A stretch of DNA of 64,000 bases from Coprococcus ammoniilyticus (GTDB lineage: Bacteria; Bacillota; Clostridia; Lachnospirales; Lachnospiraceae): contig NZ_JAOQJS010000002.1 in assembly GCF_025567345.1 (NCBI RefSeq), positions 124,001-188,000 on the forward strand. Reading direction: 5' to 3'. Below, in pieces: positions 8,921 to 17,169 of this stretch. The notes under the pieces were generated by a model, which searched no databases, had not been told where the DNA came from, and saw nothing but the letters and a program-made list of their open reading frames with translations. The position numbers were made by a program, and so were the translations under genes. Position 1 is the first letter of the stretch, and the number at the start of each line of letters is the position of its first letter.

Positions 8921-10519
8921 ATGGCAGACAAGAATATCGAAAACGAGATCAAGAAAAGAAGAACATTTGCGATCATATCCCACCCGGATGCCGGTAAGAC
9001 GACTTTAACAGAGAAGTTTCTCCTGTTTGGTGGTGCAATCAATACGGCAGGATCGGTAAAAGGAAAAGCAAATTCCAAATATGCGGTATCCGATTGGATG
9101 GATATTGAGAAGGAGAGAGGTATATCAGTTACCTCATCCGTTCTTCAGTTTAATTATGAAGGCTACTGTATCAATATTCTTGATACACCGGGACATCAGG
9201 ATTTCTCAGAAGACACATATCGAACCCTGATGGCTGCGGATTCTGCTGTTATGGTTATTGATGCATCAAAGGGTGTAGAGGCACAGACGATCAAGCTTTT
9301 TAAGGTTTGTGTAATGCGTCATATCCCGATTTTTACATTTATTAATAAGATGGATCGTGATGCAAGAGATACATTTGAATTGTTAGATGAGATTGAAAAT
9401 GTCCTTGGAATACGTACCTGTCCGATGAACTGGCCAATCGGTTCCGGTAAGGAATTTAAGGGTGTCTATGACAGAGAGACCAAGATGGTCGATACCTTTG
9501 AAGCAATCTCAACTGGTGGTGCGAAGAAGGCTGCGGAGACGCAATATCATATCGAGGATCAGGAGCTTAAGGATCTGATCGGACCGTACCTGTATGACCA
9601 GTTTAAGGAAGAAATTGAATTGGTTGATGGTGCAACCGATGAAGTCGATCTCGAGAAGGTTCAGAATGGAGAGCTTTCACCCGTATTCTTTGGTTCTGCA
9701 CTGAATACATTCGGTATCGATATGTTCCTGAATTATTTCCTGAAAATGACGACACCTCCTCTTGGAAGAATGTCGGATCAGGGTGTGATCGATCCGGTTA
9801 CAGAACCATTTTCAGCTTTCGTATTTAAGATACAGGCAAATATGAATAAAGCGCATCGTGACAGAATCGCATTTATGCGTATCTGTTCAGGTAAATTTGA
9901 AGCCGGTATGGAGGTTTACCATGCAGCCAGTAAGCGTAAATTAAAATTATCCCAGCCGCAGCAGCTTATGGCGCAGGATCGTAAGATCGTAGAAGAAGCA
10001 TATGCGGGTGATGTAATCGGTGTATTTGATCCGGGATTATTTTCAATCGGTGATACTCTTACATTTCCGGGTAAGAAATTCCAGTACGAAGGAATTCCGA
10101 CATTTGCGCCGGAGCATTTCTGTCGTGTTGTTCAGATGAATACGATGAAGCGTAAGCAGTTTGTACAGGGTGTTACTCAGATCGCGCAGGAGGGTGCAAT
10201 TCAGATCTTTCAGGAGTTTACAGCAGGATTGTCTGAGATTATTGTAGGTGTTGTAGGTGTTCTTCAGTTTGATGTATTAAAATACAGACTGGAGAATGAA
10301 TATGGATGTGAGATCCGTTTAGAGCCGATCCCTTATAACTATATCCGTTGGGTAAAAGATCCATCTACAGATCTTACAAAGCTGAAACGTGTCAGCGATG
10401 TTAAGAAGGTGAAGGATATGAAGGGTAATCCATTATTGTTATTTGCAAATGAATGGGTTATCAATCAGGTGCTTGAGCATAATGAAGGACTGGAACTGTT
10501 AGAGTTCAGAAAGAATTAA
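8921..10519 (+). CDS. prfC: Peptide chain release factor 3 (GTPase)
   Basis: 532 residues, the normal RF3 length. RF3 uses GTP to eject RF1 and RF2 from the ribosome after peptide release. Visible features are the P-loop SHPDAGKTTLTEKF (about 19-32), the switch segment ERGISVTSS, DTPGHQDFSEDTYR, and NKMD (about 141-144) in the G domain. Domain 2 and 3 regions follow, including the conserved GVVGVLQFDVLKYRLENEYG. The start ATG has GAGG upstream within the tail of the preceding XRE gene. Assignment as RF3 rather than EF-G rests on SHPDAGKTTLTEK and the YRLENEYG motif. Confidence 0.97.
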   Translation: MADKNIENEIKKRRTFAIISHPDAGKTTLTEKFLLFGGAINTAGSVKGKANSKYAVSDWMDIEKERGISVTSSVLQFNYEGYCINILDTPGHQDFSEDTYRTLMAADSAVMVIDASKGVEAQTIKLFKVCVMRHIPIFTFINKMDRDARDTFELLDEIENVLGIRTCPMNWPIGSGKEFKGVYDRETKMVDTFEAISTGGAKKAAETQYHIEDQELKDLIGPYLYDQFKEEIELVDGATDEVDLEKVQNGELSPVFFGSALNTFGIDMFLNYFLKMTTPPLGRMSDQGVIDPVTEPFSAFVFKIQANMNKAHRDRIAFMRICSGKFEAGMEVYHAASKRKLKLSQPQQLMAQDRKIVEEAYAGDVIGVFDPGLFSIGDTLTFPGKKFQYEGIPTFAPEHFCRVVQMNTMKRKQFVQGVTQIAQEGAIQIFQEFTAGLSEIIVGVVGVLQFDVLKYRLENEYGCEIRLEPIPYNYIRWVKDPSTDLTKLKRVSDVKKVKDMKGNPLLLFANEWVINQVLEHNEGLELLEFRKN

Positions 10520-10553
10520 ATAAATGAATAATCTACCTTGAAAATGTAAATCC

Positions 10554-10576
10554 TTTTCTTATGAGGCCTAAGAAAA
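10554..10576 (+). terminator. Weak hairpin between prfC and sigG
   Basis: TTTTCTTA and TAAGAAAA form an 8-bp stem around the loop TGAGGCC. It is followed by A-rich rather than T-rich sequence on the plus strand, so it may be a pause or processing site rather than a true terminator. Confidence 0.3.
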
Positions 10577-10620
10577 AATCCGTTTGACAGACAGGCAGAC
10601 ATAAGCAGGAGGAACATGAT

Positions 10621-11397
10621 ATGGCACTGAACAGGGTAGTGATATGTGGTGTGAATACAGCCAGACTTCCGTTACTGACAGACAAGGAAAAGGATGAATT
10701 GTTTGACAGGATCGAGCAGGGAGATATGGCTGCCAGAGAGACCTTTATCAAGGGCAATCTGCGACTGGTTCTGAGTGTGATCCAGAGATTTTCGAATTCA
10801 AATGAGAACCCTGACGATCTGTTTCAGGTTGGATGCATAGGATTGATAAAAGCAATTGATAATTTTGACCGGAGTCTGAATGTGAAGTTTTCGACATATG
10901 CAGTTCCGATGATACTTGGAGAATGTCGGAGGTATCTGCGGGATAATAACAGTATCAGGGTATCCAGGTCGTTAAGAGATATTGCATATAAGGCAATCTA
11001 CACAAAGGATGCTTTGTTAAAGAAGTTGGATCGGGAACCGACCGTGGATGAAATTGCAAAGGAGATCGATGTAGCACCGGAAGATATCACGACAGCACTG
11101 GATGCCATATCGACACCGGTTTCATTATATGAGCCTGTTTATCAGGAAGGCGGAGATACGTTATATATCGTAGATCAGTTAAGTGATAAGAAGAATAAAG
11201 AAGAAAATTGGGTAGAGAATATTTCATTGAAAGAGGCAATGAAGAAATTAAACGAGAGAGAATATAATATATTAAGGCTCCGTTTCTTTGAAGGAAAGAC
11301 ACAGACCGAGGTCGCATCGGAGATCGCAATTTCACAGGCGCAGGTCAGCCGTATCGAAAAGAGTGCGATCAAATCTCTAAAGGGCTACCTCAGATAA
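10621..11397 (+). CDS. sigG: RNA polymerase forespore sigma factor G
   Basis: 258 residues, AGGAGGAACATGAT before the ATG. It directs late forespore transcription during endospore formation. The N-terminus (NRVVICGVNTARLPLLTD) matches the SigG-specific leader, which is the main reason for choosing SigG over SigF. Region 2 is FIKGNLRLVLSVIQRF and DDLFQVGCIGLIKAIDNFD with KFSTYAVPMILGE. Region 3 contains RVSRSLRDIAYKA, and region 4 is TQTEVASEIAISQAQVSRIEK. Unlike in Bacillus, sigE and spoIIGA are not next to it; its upstream neighbour is prfC. A SigF/SigG-type promoter is expected but I cannot pick one out confidently in the 100-bp gap. Confidence 0.95.
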   Translation: MALNRVVICGVNTARLPLLTDKEKDELFDRIEQGDMAARETFIKGNLRLVLSVIQRFSNSNENPDDLFQVGCIGLIKAIDNFDRSLNVKFSTYAVPMILGECRRYLRDNNSIRVSRSLRDIAYKAIYTKDALLKKLDREPTVDEIAKEIDVAPEDITTALDAISTPVSLYEPVYQEGGDTLYIVDQLSDKKNKEENWVENISLKEAMKKLNEREYNILRLRFFEGKTQTEVASEIAISQAQVSRIEKSAIKSLKGYLR

Positions 11398-11412
11398 TAT
11401 ATGGACGATTAA

Positions 11413-11598
11413 AAGGTATCTATATATTTATTCTACAGAGCATTTTCATTCTATTTTTACGCTGTATAACTTCGAACTAACCTCGGCTAAATAGCCTTGG
11501 TAAGGGCTCAGTTATCACGTAGCGGTACTAAACTCACCGCCTTGCGGTTCGTTAAGGACCGACATGAAAAAGGTCTGTAGAACAAAATATAGATACCT
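11413..11598. ncRNA. 186-bp inverted-repeat element, candidate structured RNA
   Basis: Left arm 11413-11448 and right arm 11564-11598 are imperfect inverted repeats of about 35 bp (for example AGGTATCTATAT, TTCTACAGA and TTTTCAT on the left against ATGAAAA, TCTGTAGAA and ATATAGATACCT on the right). They enclose about 115 bases that are richer in G and C than the surroundings. The core holds small hairpins GGCT-AAAT-AGCC (11485-11496) and ACCGC-CTT-GCGGT (11536-11548). A further long-range pairing of GAACTAACC (near 11475) with GGTTCGTT (near 11546) is possible. This is much more than a terminator. It lies between convergent sigG and the small minus-strand gene. I cannot assign an RNA family; a MITE-like element is the alternative. 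Confidence 0.5.
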
Positions 11599-11682
11599 CT
11601 TTATTTGTTTATAGGTAAATCTGTGTTATTGTGATTTCCCATATTTTATTATAGTTTTTACATTTATTGTGCTTTTTTTGCT

Positions 11683-11913
11683 CTATTTATTCTTGTTTTG
11701 AGCTTCTAGCTGTGATTTGGCTTCGGTGGCAAGCTCTGCCATATAGTCCTGAACGGTTGTGCCGCCGGTATCGCTGTTTTTCATGAGATTTGCTTTCAGC
11801 TTTTCTACTTCCTCGAGTGGAAGATCGCTCATTATGGCAACCTCGGCCGGTTCGATGTGAACATTTAACATTCGTTCTGCCAGATCATATTTTGCTTTTG
11901 TTGTTCGATTCAT
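11683..11913 (-). CDS. Small protein of unknown function downstream of argH
   Basis: 76 residues, hydrophilic, no membrane segment. The start is supported by AAGGAG 11 bases upstream, and it begins 15 bases after the argH stop on the same strand, so it is probably the second gene of an argH operon. The segment IEPAEVAIMSDLPLEEVEKLKANL resembles the short helix-turn-helix-like motif (helix, LPLEEVEKL) that ends many PD-(D/E)XK-type transposase-related proteins. At this length that is only a resemblance. The C-terminus is rich in Lys, Glu and Asn. No function can be assigned. Confidence 0.65.
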   Translation of the reverse strand: MNRTTKAKYDLAERMLNVHIEPAEVAIMSDLPLEEVEKLKANLMKNSDTGGTTVQDYMAELATEAKSQLEAQNKNK

Positions 11914-11928
11914 TTCTGATTCATCTCC

Positions 11929-13314
11929 TTACTTATTCAGATCCTTCAGATAAGCTTCGTTGATCTCGATGATCTTATTCATAGCTTCCGGTCCCGGAGC
12001 ACCGATTGTATTACGTTTATTGACACATTCTTCCATGCTGATCGCCAGATAGATGTCGTCTTCAAATACCGGACAGATTGCCTTGTAGTCGTCTAGTGGA
12101 AGCTCATCCAGCGAGATGTTCCGTTCGATACAGGTGAGAACCAGTTCACCTACGATGCCGTGAGCATCACGGAATGGAACACCGTGGTTTACCAGATAAT
12201 CGGCAGCATCCGTAGCATTTGTGAATCCGTTCTTTGCAGATGCTTCCATACGGTCTTTATTTACAGTCATAGTTTTTATCATACCGTTAAATAATGCGAT
12301 ACATCCCTTTACGGTATCGATCGCATCAAAGGTAAATTCCTTATCCTCTTGCATATCCTTATTATAAGCAAGCGGAATTCCCTTCATTGTGGTAAGGAGA
12401 GAAGTCAGAGCGCCATAGACACGTCCGGTCTTACCACGAACCAGCTCTGCGATATCAGGGTTTTTTTTCTGTGGCATGATCGAGCTTCCTGTGCTGTATG
12501 CGTCATCCAGTTCGACAAACTGATATTCATTTGTATTCCAGATAATGATCTCCTCTGAGAAACGGCTCAGATGCATCATGATCGTTGAAAGAGCGGATAA
12601 TAATTCGATGCAGTAATCACGGTCTGCGACAGAATCCATACTGTTAAGAGTAGGACCTGCAAAATCAAGCAGGGAAGCAGTTAACTCACGATCCAGAGGG
12701 TAAGTTGTGCCGGCTAAAGCACCGGAGCCCAGTGGACAGTAATTCATTCTCGCATAGATATCACACAGACGGCCGTAATCACGCTTGAACATCTCCATGT
12801 ATGCACCAAAGTGATGGGCGAGAGTGATCGGCTGCGCCTTCTGTAAATGTGTAAATCCGGGCATATATGTGTGGATATGTTCCTTCATCAGGGAATGTAA
12901 GGTGTTCATTAATTCCAGCACAAGAGCTTTAATTTCGACGATCTCATCTCTTACATAGAGCTTCATGTCAAGAGCTACCTGATCATTACGGCTTCTTCCG
13001 GTATGTAATTTCTTACCGGTATCACCGATACGGTCGATCAGATTTGCTTCTACAAAGCTGTGAATATCTTCATATTTGGATGTGATTTCAAGTGTACCGT
13101 TTTCCACATCGGTAAGGATGCTGTTTAAGCCGTCGATGATCTGATCTCGTTCTGCTTCCGTAAGGATTCCGGATGCTGCAAGCATGGTAACATGCGCGAT
13201 GCTTCCGCGAATATCCTGTTTATAGAACTTCTGATCAAAAGAGATCGAAGCATTAAAGTTATATACTAACTGGTCTGTTTCTTTTGTGAAACGACCACCC
13301 CAGAGCTGTGCCAT
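11929..13314 (-). CDS. argH: Argininosuccinate lyase
   Basis: 461 residues, the usual length. It cleaves argininosuccinate to arginine and fumarate, the last step of arginine synthesis. The fumarase/aspartase superfamily signature GSSIMPQKKNPD is present (about 281-292) with the catalytic serine, as are the N-terminal LWGGRFTKETDQLVYNFNAS and HTGRSRNDQVALD motifs. AGAGGAAC precedes the ATG. argG is not adjacent, so in this genome the arginine genes are split. A 76-residue gene follows on the same strand. Confidence 0.97.
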   Translation of the reverse strand: MAQLWGGRFTKETDQLVYNFNASISFDQKFYKQDIRGSIAHVTMLAASGILTEAERDQIIDGLNSILTDVENGTLEITSKYEDIHSFVEANLIDRIGDTGKKLHTGRSRNDQVALDMKLYVRDEIVEIKALVLELMNTLHSLMKEHIHTYMPGFTHLQKAQPITLAHHFGAYMEMFKRDYGRLCDIYARMNYCPLGSGALAGTTYPLDRELTASLLDFAGPTLNSMDSVADRDYCIELLSALSTIMMHLSRFSEEIIIWNTNEYQFVELDDAYSTGSSIMPQKKNPDIAELVRGKTGRVYGALTSLLTTMKGIPLAYNKDMQEDKEFTFDAIDTVKGCIALFNGMIKTMTVNKDRMEASAKNGFTNATDAADYLVNHGVPFRDAHGIVGELVLTCIERNISLDELPLDDYKAICPVFEDDIYLAISMEECVNKRNTIGAPGPEAMNKIIEINEAYLKDLNK

Positions 13315-13454
13315 AATGTAGTTCCTCTTTTCTCTAAAATTATTTTAACTGTTTCATTTTACAACAGGATGAGAGCTTAATCAACAAAAACAGGGATTAG
13401 CAGAAGAATTTTGCACGGTAAATATCAAATTTTTATGAAAAAGATATTTACAGG

Positions 13455-13484
13455 TTTACAGCAGTTGCGGACAGATGATAAAAT
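13455..13484 (+). promoter_or_regulatory. Possible promoter directly before the transglutaminase-like gene
   Basis: TTTACA and TAAAAT are 18 bp apart. Transcription would begin near 13491, within a few bases of the possible start codons, which would make the mRNA nearly leaderless and could explain why no Shine-Dalgarno site is visible. Confidence 0.35.
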
Positions 13485-13504
13485 AACCTAAATTGTCAGA
13501 ATGG

Positions 13505-14581
13505 ATGGATTGGATGAAGAAACGACATTTTATTTTGAAAGGAATCATTACGGCACTTGTGCTGATCGTTCTTTTCTATACAGGAAGATGGGCATTTTTT
13601 AATATATTTCATCGTCAGGATGTTGTGGACGGAATGGTAGCATTACGAACAAATGTGATGCATTCGATGGAAGATGGAAATGATTCTGATATCTTTTATG
13701 TAAAAAATGTAAAGATAAAGGATATAAGTGATATCAATAAATATGTGGATTCGGCATTTGGAAGTGTAGATACCTATCGAGTACTGGTGTCCTCCGGCGA
13801 TTATCTTGCAATTCAACTTTCTTTTGATCGGAGTGAGAATTATTATGTGATCCGGAAGGTGCTTTTTGATGAAGAGATACCATCGGATAAAAAGAAAGCA
13901 CTTGCCATGTATGATTCATATATAGAATTTTACAAGACCTGCATTAAAGAACCGATGAGCGATTTTGATAAGGAGAAAGCAGCACATGATTATCTGATAA
14001 AGAACTGTGTATATGGCTTTCCAGAGGAACAGCAGGATGCATATGATGCTTATGGTGTTCTTGTATCCCATAAGGCGGTCTGCGATGGCTATGCAGAGGC
14101 ATTTTTTATGCTGATGACCTGTTTGGATATTCCTTGTGATATTGTGGTAGGGACTGCGGATGGAGATCTGCATGCATGGAATCAGATAGAACTTGACGGG
14201 GAATGGTATAATATTGATCTGACCTGGGATGATGCGGTTCCGGATATGGGTGAATATGTAAAACACACATATTTTAATCTGACAGATGATACACTTGCCG
14301 AAAATCATACATGGGAACGGGAGTTTTACCGTACCTGCACAGATACAGATATGAATTATTATGTGAAGACATTTGCAGTATTTGATGATTTTGAAGCATA
14401 TAAGAAAGGGATCACGAAGCAGATCGGACGCTCGGATGTGCTCGAAGCAATTGTTTATTATATGGATACGGACAGACCGGATCTGTCATTTCTCTATGAC
14501 AGTTCGGCTATAAAAAAACTTAAGTATCTGGTTGAAGATATGGGAGAATATTATGTGATCATTGTATATGTAAATACATGA
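13505..14581 (+). CDS. Membrane-anchored transglutaminase-like protein
   Basis: About 358 residues from ATG 13505; TTG 13493 and ATG 13514 are alternatives and none has a good Shine-Dalgarno site. An N-terminal signal-anchor (FILKGIITALVLIVLFYTG) places the rest outside the membrane. Residues about 145-255 are a transglutaminase-like (papain-fold) core: AVCDGYAEAFFMLM with the catalytic cysteine, GDLHAWNQIELDGEWYNIDL with the histidine, and TWDD with the aspartate. The triad is intact, so a cysteine protease or transglutaminase-type activity on envelope proteins or peptidoglycan-linked peptides is plausible but unproven. The last 100 residues match no domain I recognise. Confidence 0.85.
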   Translation: MDWMKKRHFILKGIITALVLIVLFYTGRWAFFNIFHRQDVVDGMVALRTNVMHSMEDGNDSDIFYVKNVKIKDISDINKYVDSAFGSVDTYRVLVSSGDYLAIQLSFDRSENYYVIRKVLFDEEIPSDKKKALAMYDSYIEFYKTCIKEPMSDFDKEKAAHDYLIKNCVYGFPEEQQDAYDAYGVLVSHKAVCDGYAEAFFMLMTCLDIPCDIVVGTADGDLHAWNQIELDGEWYNIDLTWDDAVPDMGEYVKHTYFNLTDDTLAENHTWEREFYRTCTDTDMNYYVKTFAVFDDFEAYKKGITKQIGRSDVLEAIVYYMDTDRPDLSFLYDSSAIKKLKYLVEDMGEYYVIIVYVNT

Positions 14582-14663
14582 TTTTATTATTGTAAAACAA
14601 AATGCCCGCGACAGTACGGGAGAAAGGAAAACTCAATGTCTGATGAACAGGCGAGGGTGAAGT

Positions 14664-15197
14664 GTGATAGATATGAGCAAGAAAGAATTTATGGATCAGC
14701 TCAGAGAAGGGCTGGATGGCAATGTATCATATGAGAAATATTGTGAAACAATAGAATATTATGAGTCTTATTTCCGGAGAAAACTGGCAGAAGGAAAGAC
14801 TGAGGAGGAGATTGTTGCGGAACTTGGCTCCGGGCGACTGATCGCAAAGACGATTGTTGATACCGCAGGAGCTGACCGGACAGAACAGAGTTATACTTAT
14901 ACAGAGACAACAGGCGGCGGACGCGGAAGTGTGAGCCGAGATGGAGAAGACGCACCAAAGGGCTGGCATGTCAAAATGGATGAAAATGGAAATACCAGTG
15001 TCTGCTTTGGAAAACTTGATTTTTCTACAACGCTTGGGAAGGTTGTGATCGGAATCGGACTTATTTTATTACTTGCACTGATTGTATTGCTTGTTGTGAT
15101 TGGAGTTAAGATTCTTGTATATGTGATCATTCCGGTTGCTGCAATTTTATTTATTGTGAACCTGATTATCAGTCTGATCGACAATCATCGAATGTAG
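14664..15197 (+). CDS. DUF1700/HAAS-type membrane protein
   Basis: 177 residues from a GTG at 14664, six bases after GAGGG; an ATG at 14673 is the alternative but lies too far from that site. The first 70 residues (MSKKEFMDQLREGL, YESYFRRKLAEGKTEEEIVAELGSG) are the HAAS/DUF1700 helical module. A Gly/Thr/Ser-rich linker and a C-terminal pair of hydrophobic segments follow (VVIGIGLILLLALIVLLVVIG and VYVIIPVAAILFIVNLII). In Firmicutes such genes are usually encoded next to PadR-type regulators; none is intact here, although a 32-codon open frame with its own AAAGGA site (14636-14734) overlaps the start. Envelope stress sensing is a guess from the family's usual context. Confidence 0.75.
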   Translation: MIDMSKKEFMDQLREGLDGNVSYEKYCETIEYYESYFRRKLAEGKTEEEIVAELGSGRLIAKTIVDTAGADRTEQSYTYTETTGGGRGSVSRDGEDAPKGWHVKMDENGNTSVCFGKLDFSTTLGKVVIGIGLILLLALIVLLVVIGVKILVYVIIPVAAILFIVNLIISLIDNHRM

Positions 15198-15253
15198 TCG
15201 GAAGTAGAATTTTTAACAGATAAAAAAGTTTTAAAAAAAGTTGAAAAAAGTTC

Positions 15254-15282
15254 TTGACAATTATCGGTATATCCCTTATACT
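15254..15282 (+). promoter_or_regulatory. Strong promoter of the tRNA operon
   Basis: Consensus -35 TTGACA and -10 TATACT separated by exactly 17 bp, about 28 bp upstream of tRNA-Val. Confidence 0.9.
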
Positions 15283-15316
15283 AGCAAAGGTGTTCGACAG
15301 AGAGCACAAACGAAAT

Positions 15317-15389
15317 GGGATCTTAGCTCAGCTGGGAGAGCATCTGCCTTACAAGCAGAGGGTCACAGGTTCGAGCCCTGTAGGTCCCA
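15317..15389 (+). tRNA. tRNA-Val (anticodon TAC)
   Basis: A complete cloverleaf of 73 nt. The acceptor GGGATCT pairs with AGGTCCC, the D-arm contains TAGCTCAGCTGGGAGAGC, the anticodon loop is CTTACAA and the T-arm is CACAGGTTCGAGCCCTGT. CCA is not encoded. Confidence 0.97.
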
Positions 15390-15404
15390 TTTAAAATAAA
15401 ATAT

Positions 15405-15478
15405 GGCGGGATAGCTCAGTTGGCTAGAGCATGCGGTTCATACCCGCAGTGTCGAGGGTTCAAATCCCCCTCCCGCTA
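15405..15478 (+). tRNA. tRNA-Met (anticodon CAT), probably elongator
   Basis: A 74-nt cloverleaf. The acceptor GGCGGGA pairs with TCCCGCT, the anticodon stem is TGCGG/CCGCA around TTCATAC, and the T-arm is GAGGGTTCAAATCCCCC. There is no run of three G-C pairs in the anticodon stem, which argues against the initiator. A lysidine-modified Ile tRNA cannot be wholly excluded, but the body resembles elongator tRNA-Met. It is cotranscribed with tRNA-Val, 15 bp upstream. Confidence 0.95.
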
Positions 15479-15487
15479 CTAACCTTT

Positions 15488-15518
15488 AATCGTCATGAAT
15501 GTCATGACGATTTTTTTC
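15488..15518 (+). terminator. Intrinsic terminator of the tRNA operon
   Basis: AATCGTCATGA and TCATGACGATT form a perfect 11-bp stem with a 3-base loop, followed by T residues. Confidence 0.95.
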
Positions 15519-15623
15519 TTTGTAGAAAAGTTCGTCGATTATGAACGGATAAATTATTATAGAATGGATAAACATTTTATCATCGGGTGAGATGGGTAAA
15601 TAAGAAATAAGGAGAAATCAAAT

Positions 15624-16169
15624 ATGCGAGTTGGAATGGGCTATGATGTTCATAAATTGGTAGAAGACAGAAAGTTGATCCTTGGCGGAGTGGAGATTTC
15701 ATATGAGAAAGGATTGCTTGGGCATTCAGATGCAGATGTTCTGCTACATGCGATCATGGATGCGCTTCTTGGAGCAGCGGCACTGGGAGATATCGGCAGG
15801 CATTTTCCGGATACAGATGACCGTTATAAGGGTGCAGACAGCATGGTGCTGTTAAAGGAAGTGAAGAAGCTTCTGGACGAGAATTTTTTCTTTATAGAGA
15901 ATATAGATGCGACAGTGATAGCACAGCAGCCGAAGCTTGCCCCATATATAGAAGATATGAGAAAGAATATTGCAGAATGTCTGGAGCTTCCGGTGAACAG
16001 GGTGAATGTGAAGGCTACGACAGAGGAAAAGCTGGGATTTACCGGAGCGGGCCTTGGAATCAGTTCACAGGCTGTCTGTCTGTTAGAGACTGTTGGAAAC
16101 TATGATTATGATGTTATGGGAATGAATCAGGGAGGCTGTGCCGGTTGTCAGGGCTGTCCGGTCAGGTAG
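15624..16169 (+). CDS. ispF: 2-C-methyl-D-erythritol 2,4-cyclodiphosphate synthase with a cysteine tail
   Basis: 181 residues, AAGGAG upstream of the ATG. IspF makes the cyclic diphosphate of methylerythritol in the MEP isoprenoid pathway. The metal-binding GYDVHKL (Asp8, His10), GHSDADVLLHAIMDALLGA, GDIGRHFPDTD and the family signature KATTEEKLGFTG are intact. Typical IspF ends near residue 160; here an extra 20 residues end in GGCAGCQGCPVR, with Cys172, Cys175 and Cys178 spaced as CxxCxxC. The tail could bind a metal, but no function is known. Other MEP genes are not in the window. Confidence 0.96.
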   Translation: MRVGMGYDVHKLVEDRKLILGGVEISYEKGLLGHSDADVLLHAIMDALLGAAALGDIGRHFPDTDDRYKGADSMVLLKEVKKLLDENFFFIENIDATVIAQQPKLAPYIEDMRKNIAECLELPVNRVNVKATTEEKLGFTGAGLGISSQAVCLLETVGNYDYDVMGMNQGGCAGCQGCPVR

Positions 16170-16183
16170 TAGGTAGTTCGGGT

Positions 16184-17110
16184 ATGAATGAAGAAAGATA
16201 CGATCATATGGATCGTAAATCGTTTGATTCGATCAGGATAGAGATTGCCGGAGCGGAAGATTTGAACGAGATACGAAAACTCTGGAAACAGTCATTTGAC
16301 GATCAGGATGCATATATGGATTATTATTTTTCAAGTGTAGCAATAAGAAATCAGATCTTTGTGGCAAAGAATGGCTCTAAGATCATTTCCATGGTGCATT
16401 TAAATCCATATACTCTTGCTGAGACGACAGCAGGAGTGACAGCATATAAAAAGGGCGGTTATGTTGTTGGAGTTGCGACAGTCCCGGAATTTCGCAAACA
16501 GGGAATTATGTCGATGTTAATGAAGTATGTGCTGTCATATGCGGCAGAGAATAATTACGATTATATTTATCTGATGCCGGAGAAAGAGATCTATTATAAA
16601 GGACTGGGATTTGCTCCGGTGGTAGAAAGCGGCTTTTATAATATAACAGATCTGAAACCTGAGAAGAATGATTATGAGCTTTGTGGGTTGGAAGATATAA
16701 CAGATGAACAGTTGCAAAGCTTTTCTGTAAAACTGACACAACGTTATGATCTCTTTGTACCACGAACCAGAGCCTATCTGGAGGATCTTGGAATGGAATG
16801 TCAGTCTCTATTCGGTGATGTATATATTATAAAGGATGAGAATGAGATAGCAGCGGTATATGGAATCATGTATGATGGGGATCGCGCAGAGATTGTTCAG
16901 TATTGTACAGTTACCGACTCAATCGATCCGTTGTTATATGGAATTTGCGAGAGTGATATTCCTGTATTTTCTGAGGTTGAATTGTTTGGAACATATACAG
17001 ATCATAAGATGATAAAGAAAGGCCATGGGATCATGTTTTATGAGCCATATAAGGAGTGCACAGAATTATATAGAAAATCAGATCATATTTTCATAAATGA
17101 AGTGGTTTAA
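16184..17110 (+). CDS. GNAT-family N-acetyltransferase (Eis-like)
   Basis: 308 residues from ATG 16184, which is 14 bases after the ispF stop; ATG 16208 (MDRKSF) is an alternative. Residues about 20-150 form the GNAT core with the acetyl-CoA binding segment VVGVATVPEFRKQGIMSMLM (Arg-x-x-Gly-x pattern) and NNYDYIYLMPEKEIYYKGLGFAPV. The longer protein with a second half (residues 160-308) matches the two-domain layout of Eis-like acetyltransferases without clear identity. It probably shares a transcript with ispF. The acceptor substrate is unknown. Confidence 0.83.
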   Translation: MNEERYDHMDRKSFDSIRIEIAGAEDLNEIRKLWKQSFDDQDAYMDYYFSSVAIRNQIFVAKNGSKIISMVHLNPYTLAETTAGVTAYKKGGYVVGVATVPEFRKQGIMSMLMKYVLSYAAENNYDYIYLMPEKEIYYKGLGFAPVVESGFYNITDLKPEKNDYELCGLEDITDEQLQSFSVKLTQRYDLFVPRTRAYLEDLGMECQSLFGDVYIIKDENEIAAVYGIMYDGDRAEIVQYCTVTDSIDPLLYGICESDIPVFSEVELFGTYTDHKMIKKGHGIMFYEPYKECTELYRKSDHIFINEVV

Positions 17111-17169
17111 AAAAGTATGGATACCATGTATAATAATTATAGAATGTATATACAAAAAGGAGAAATAAA

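Noticed and set aside
13441..13490. Seventeen-codon frame beginning ATGAAAAAGATATTTACAG before the transglutaminase-like gene
   Set aside because: No ribosome site, AT-rich, and it overlaps a more plausible promoter.
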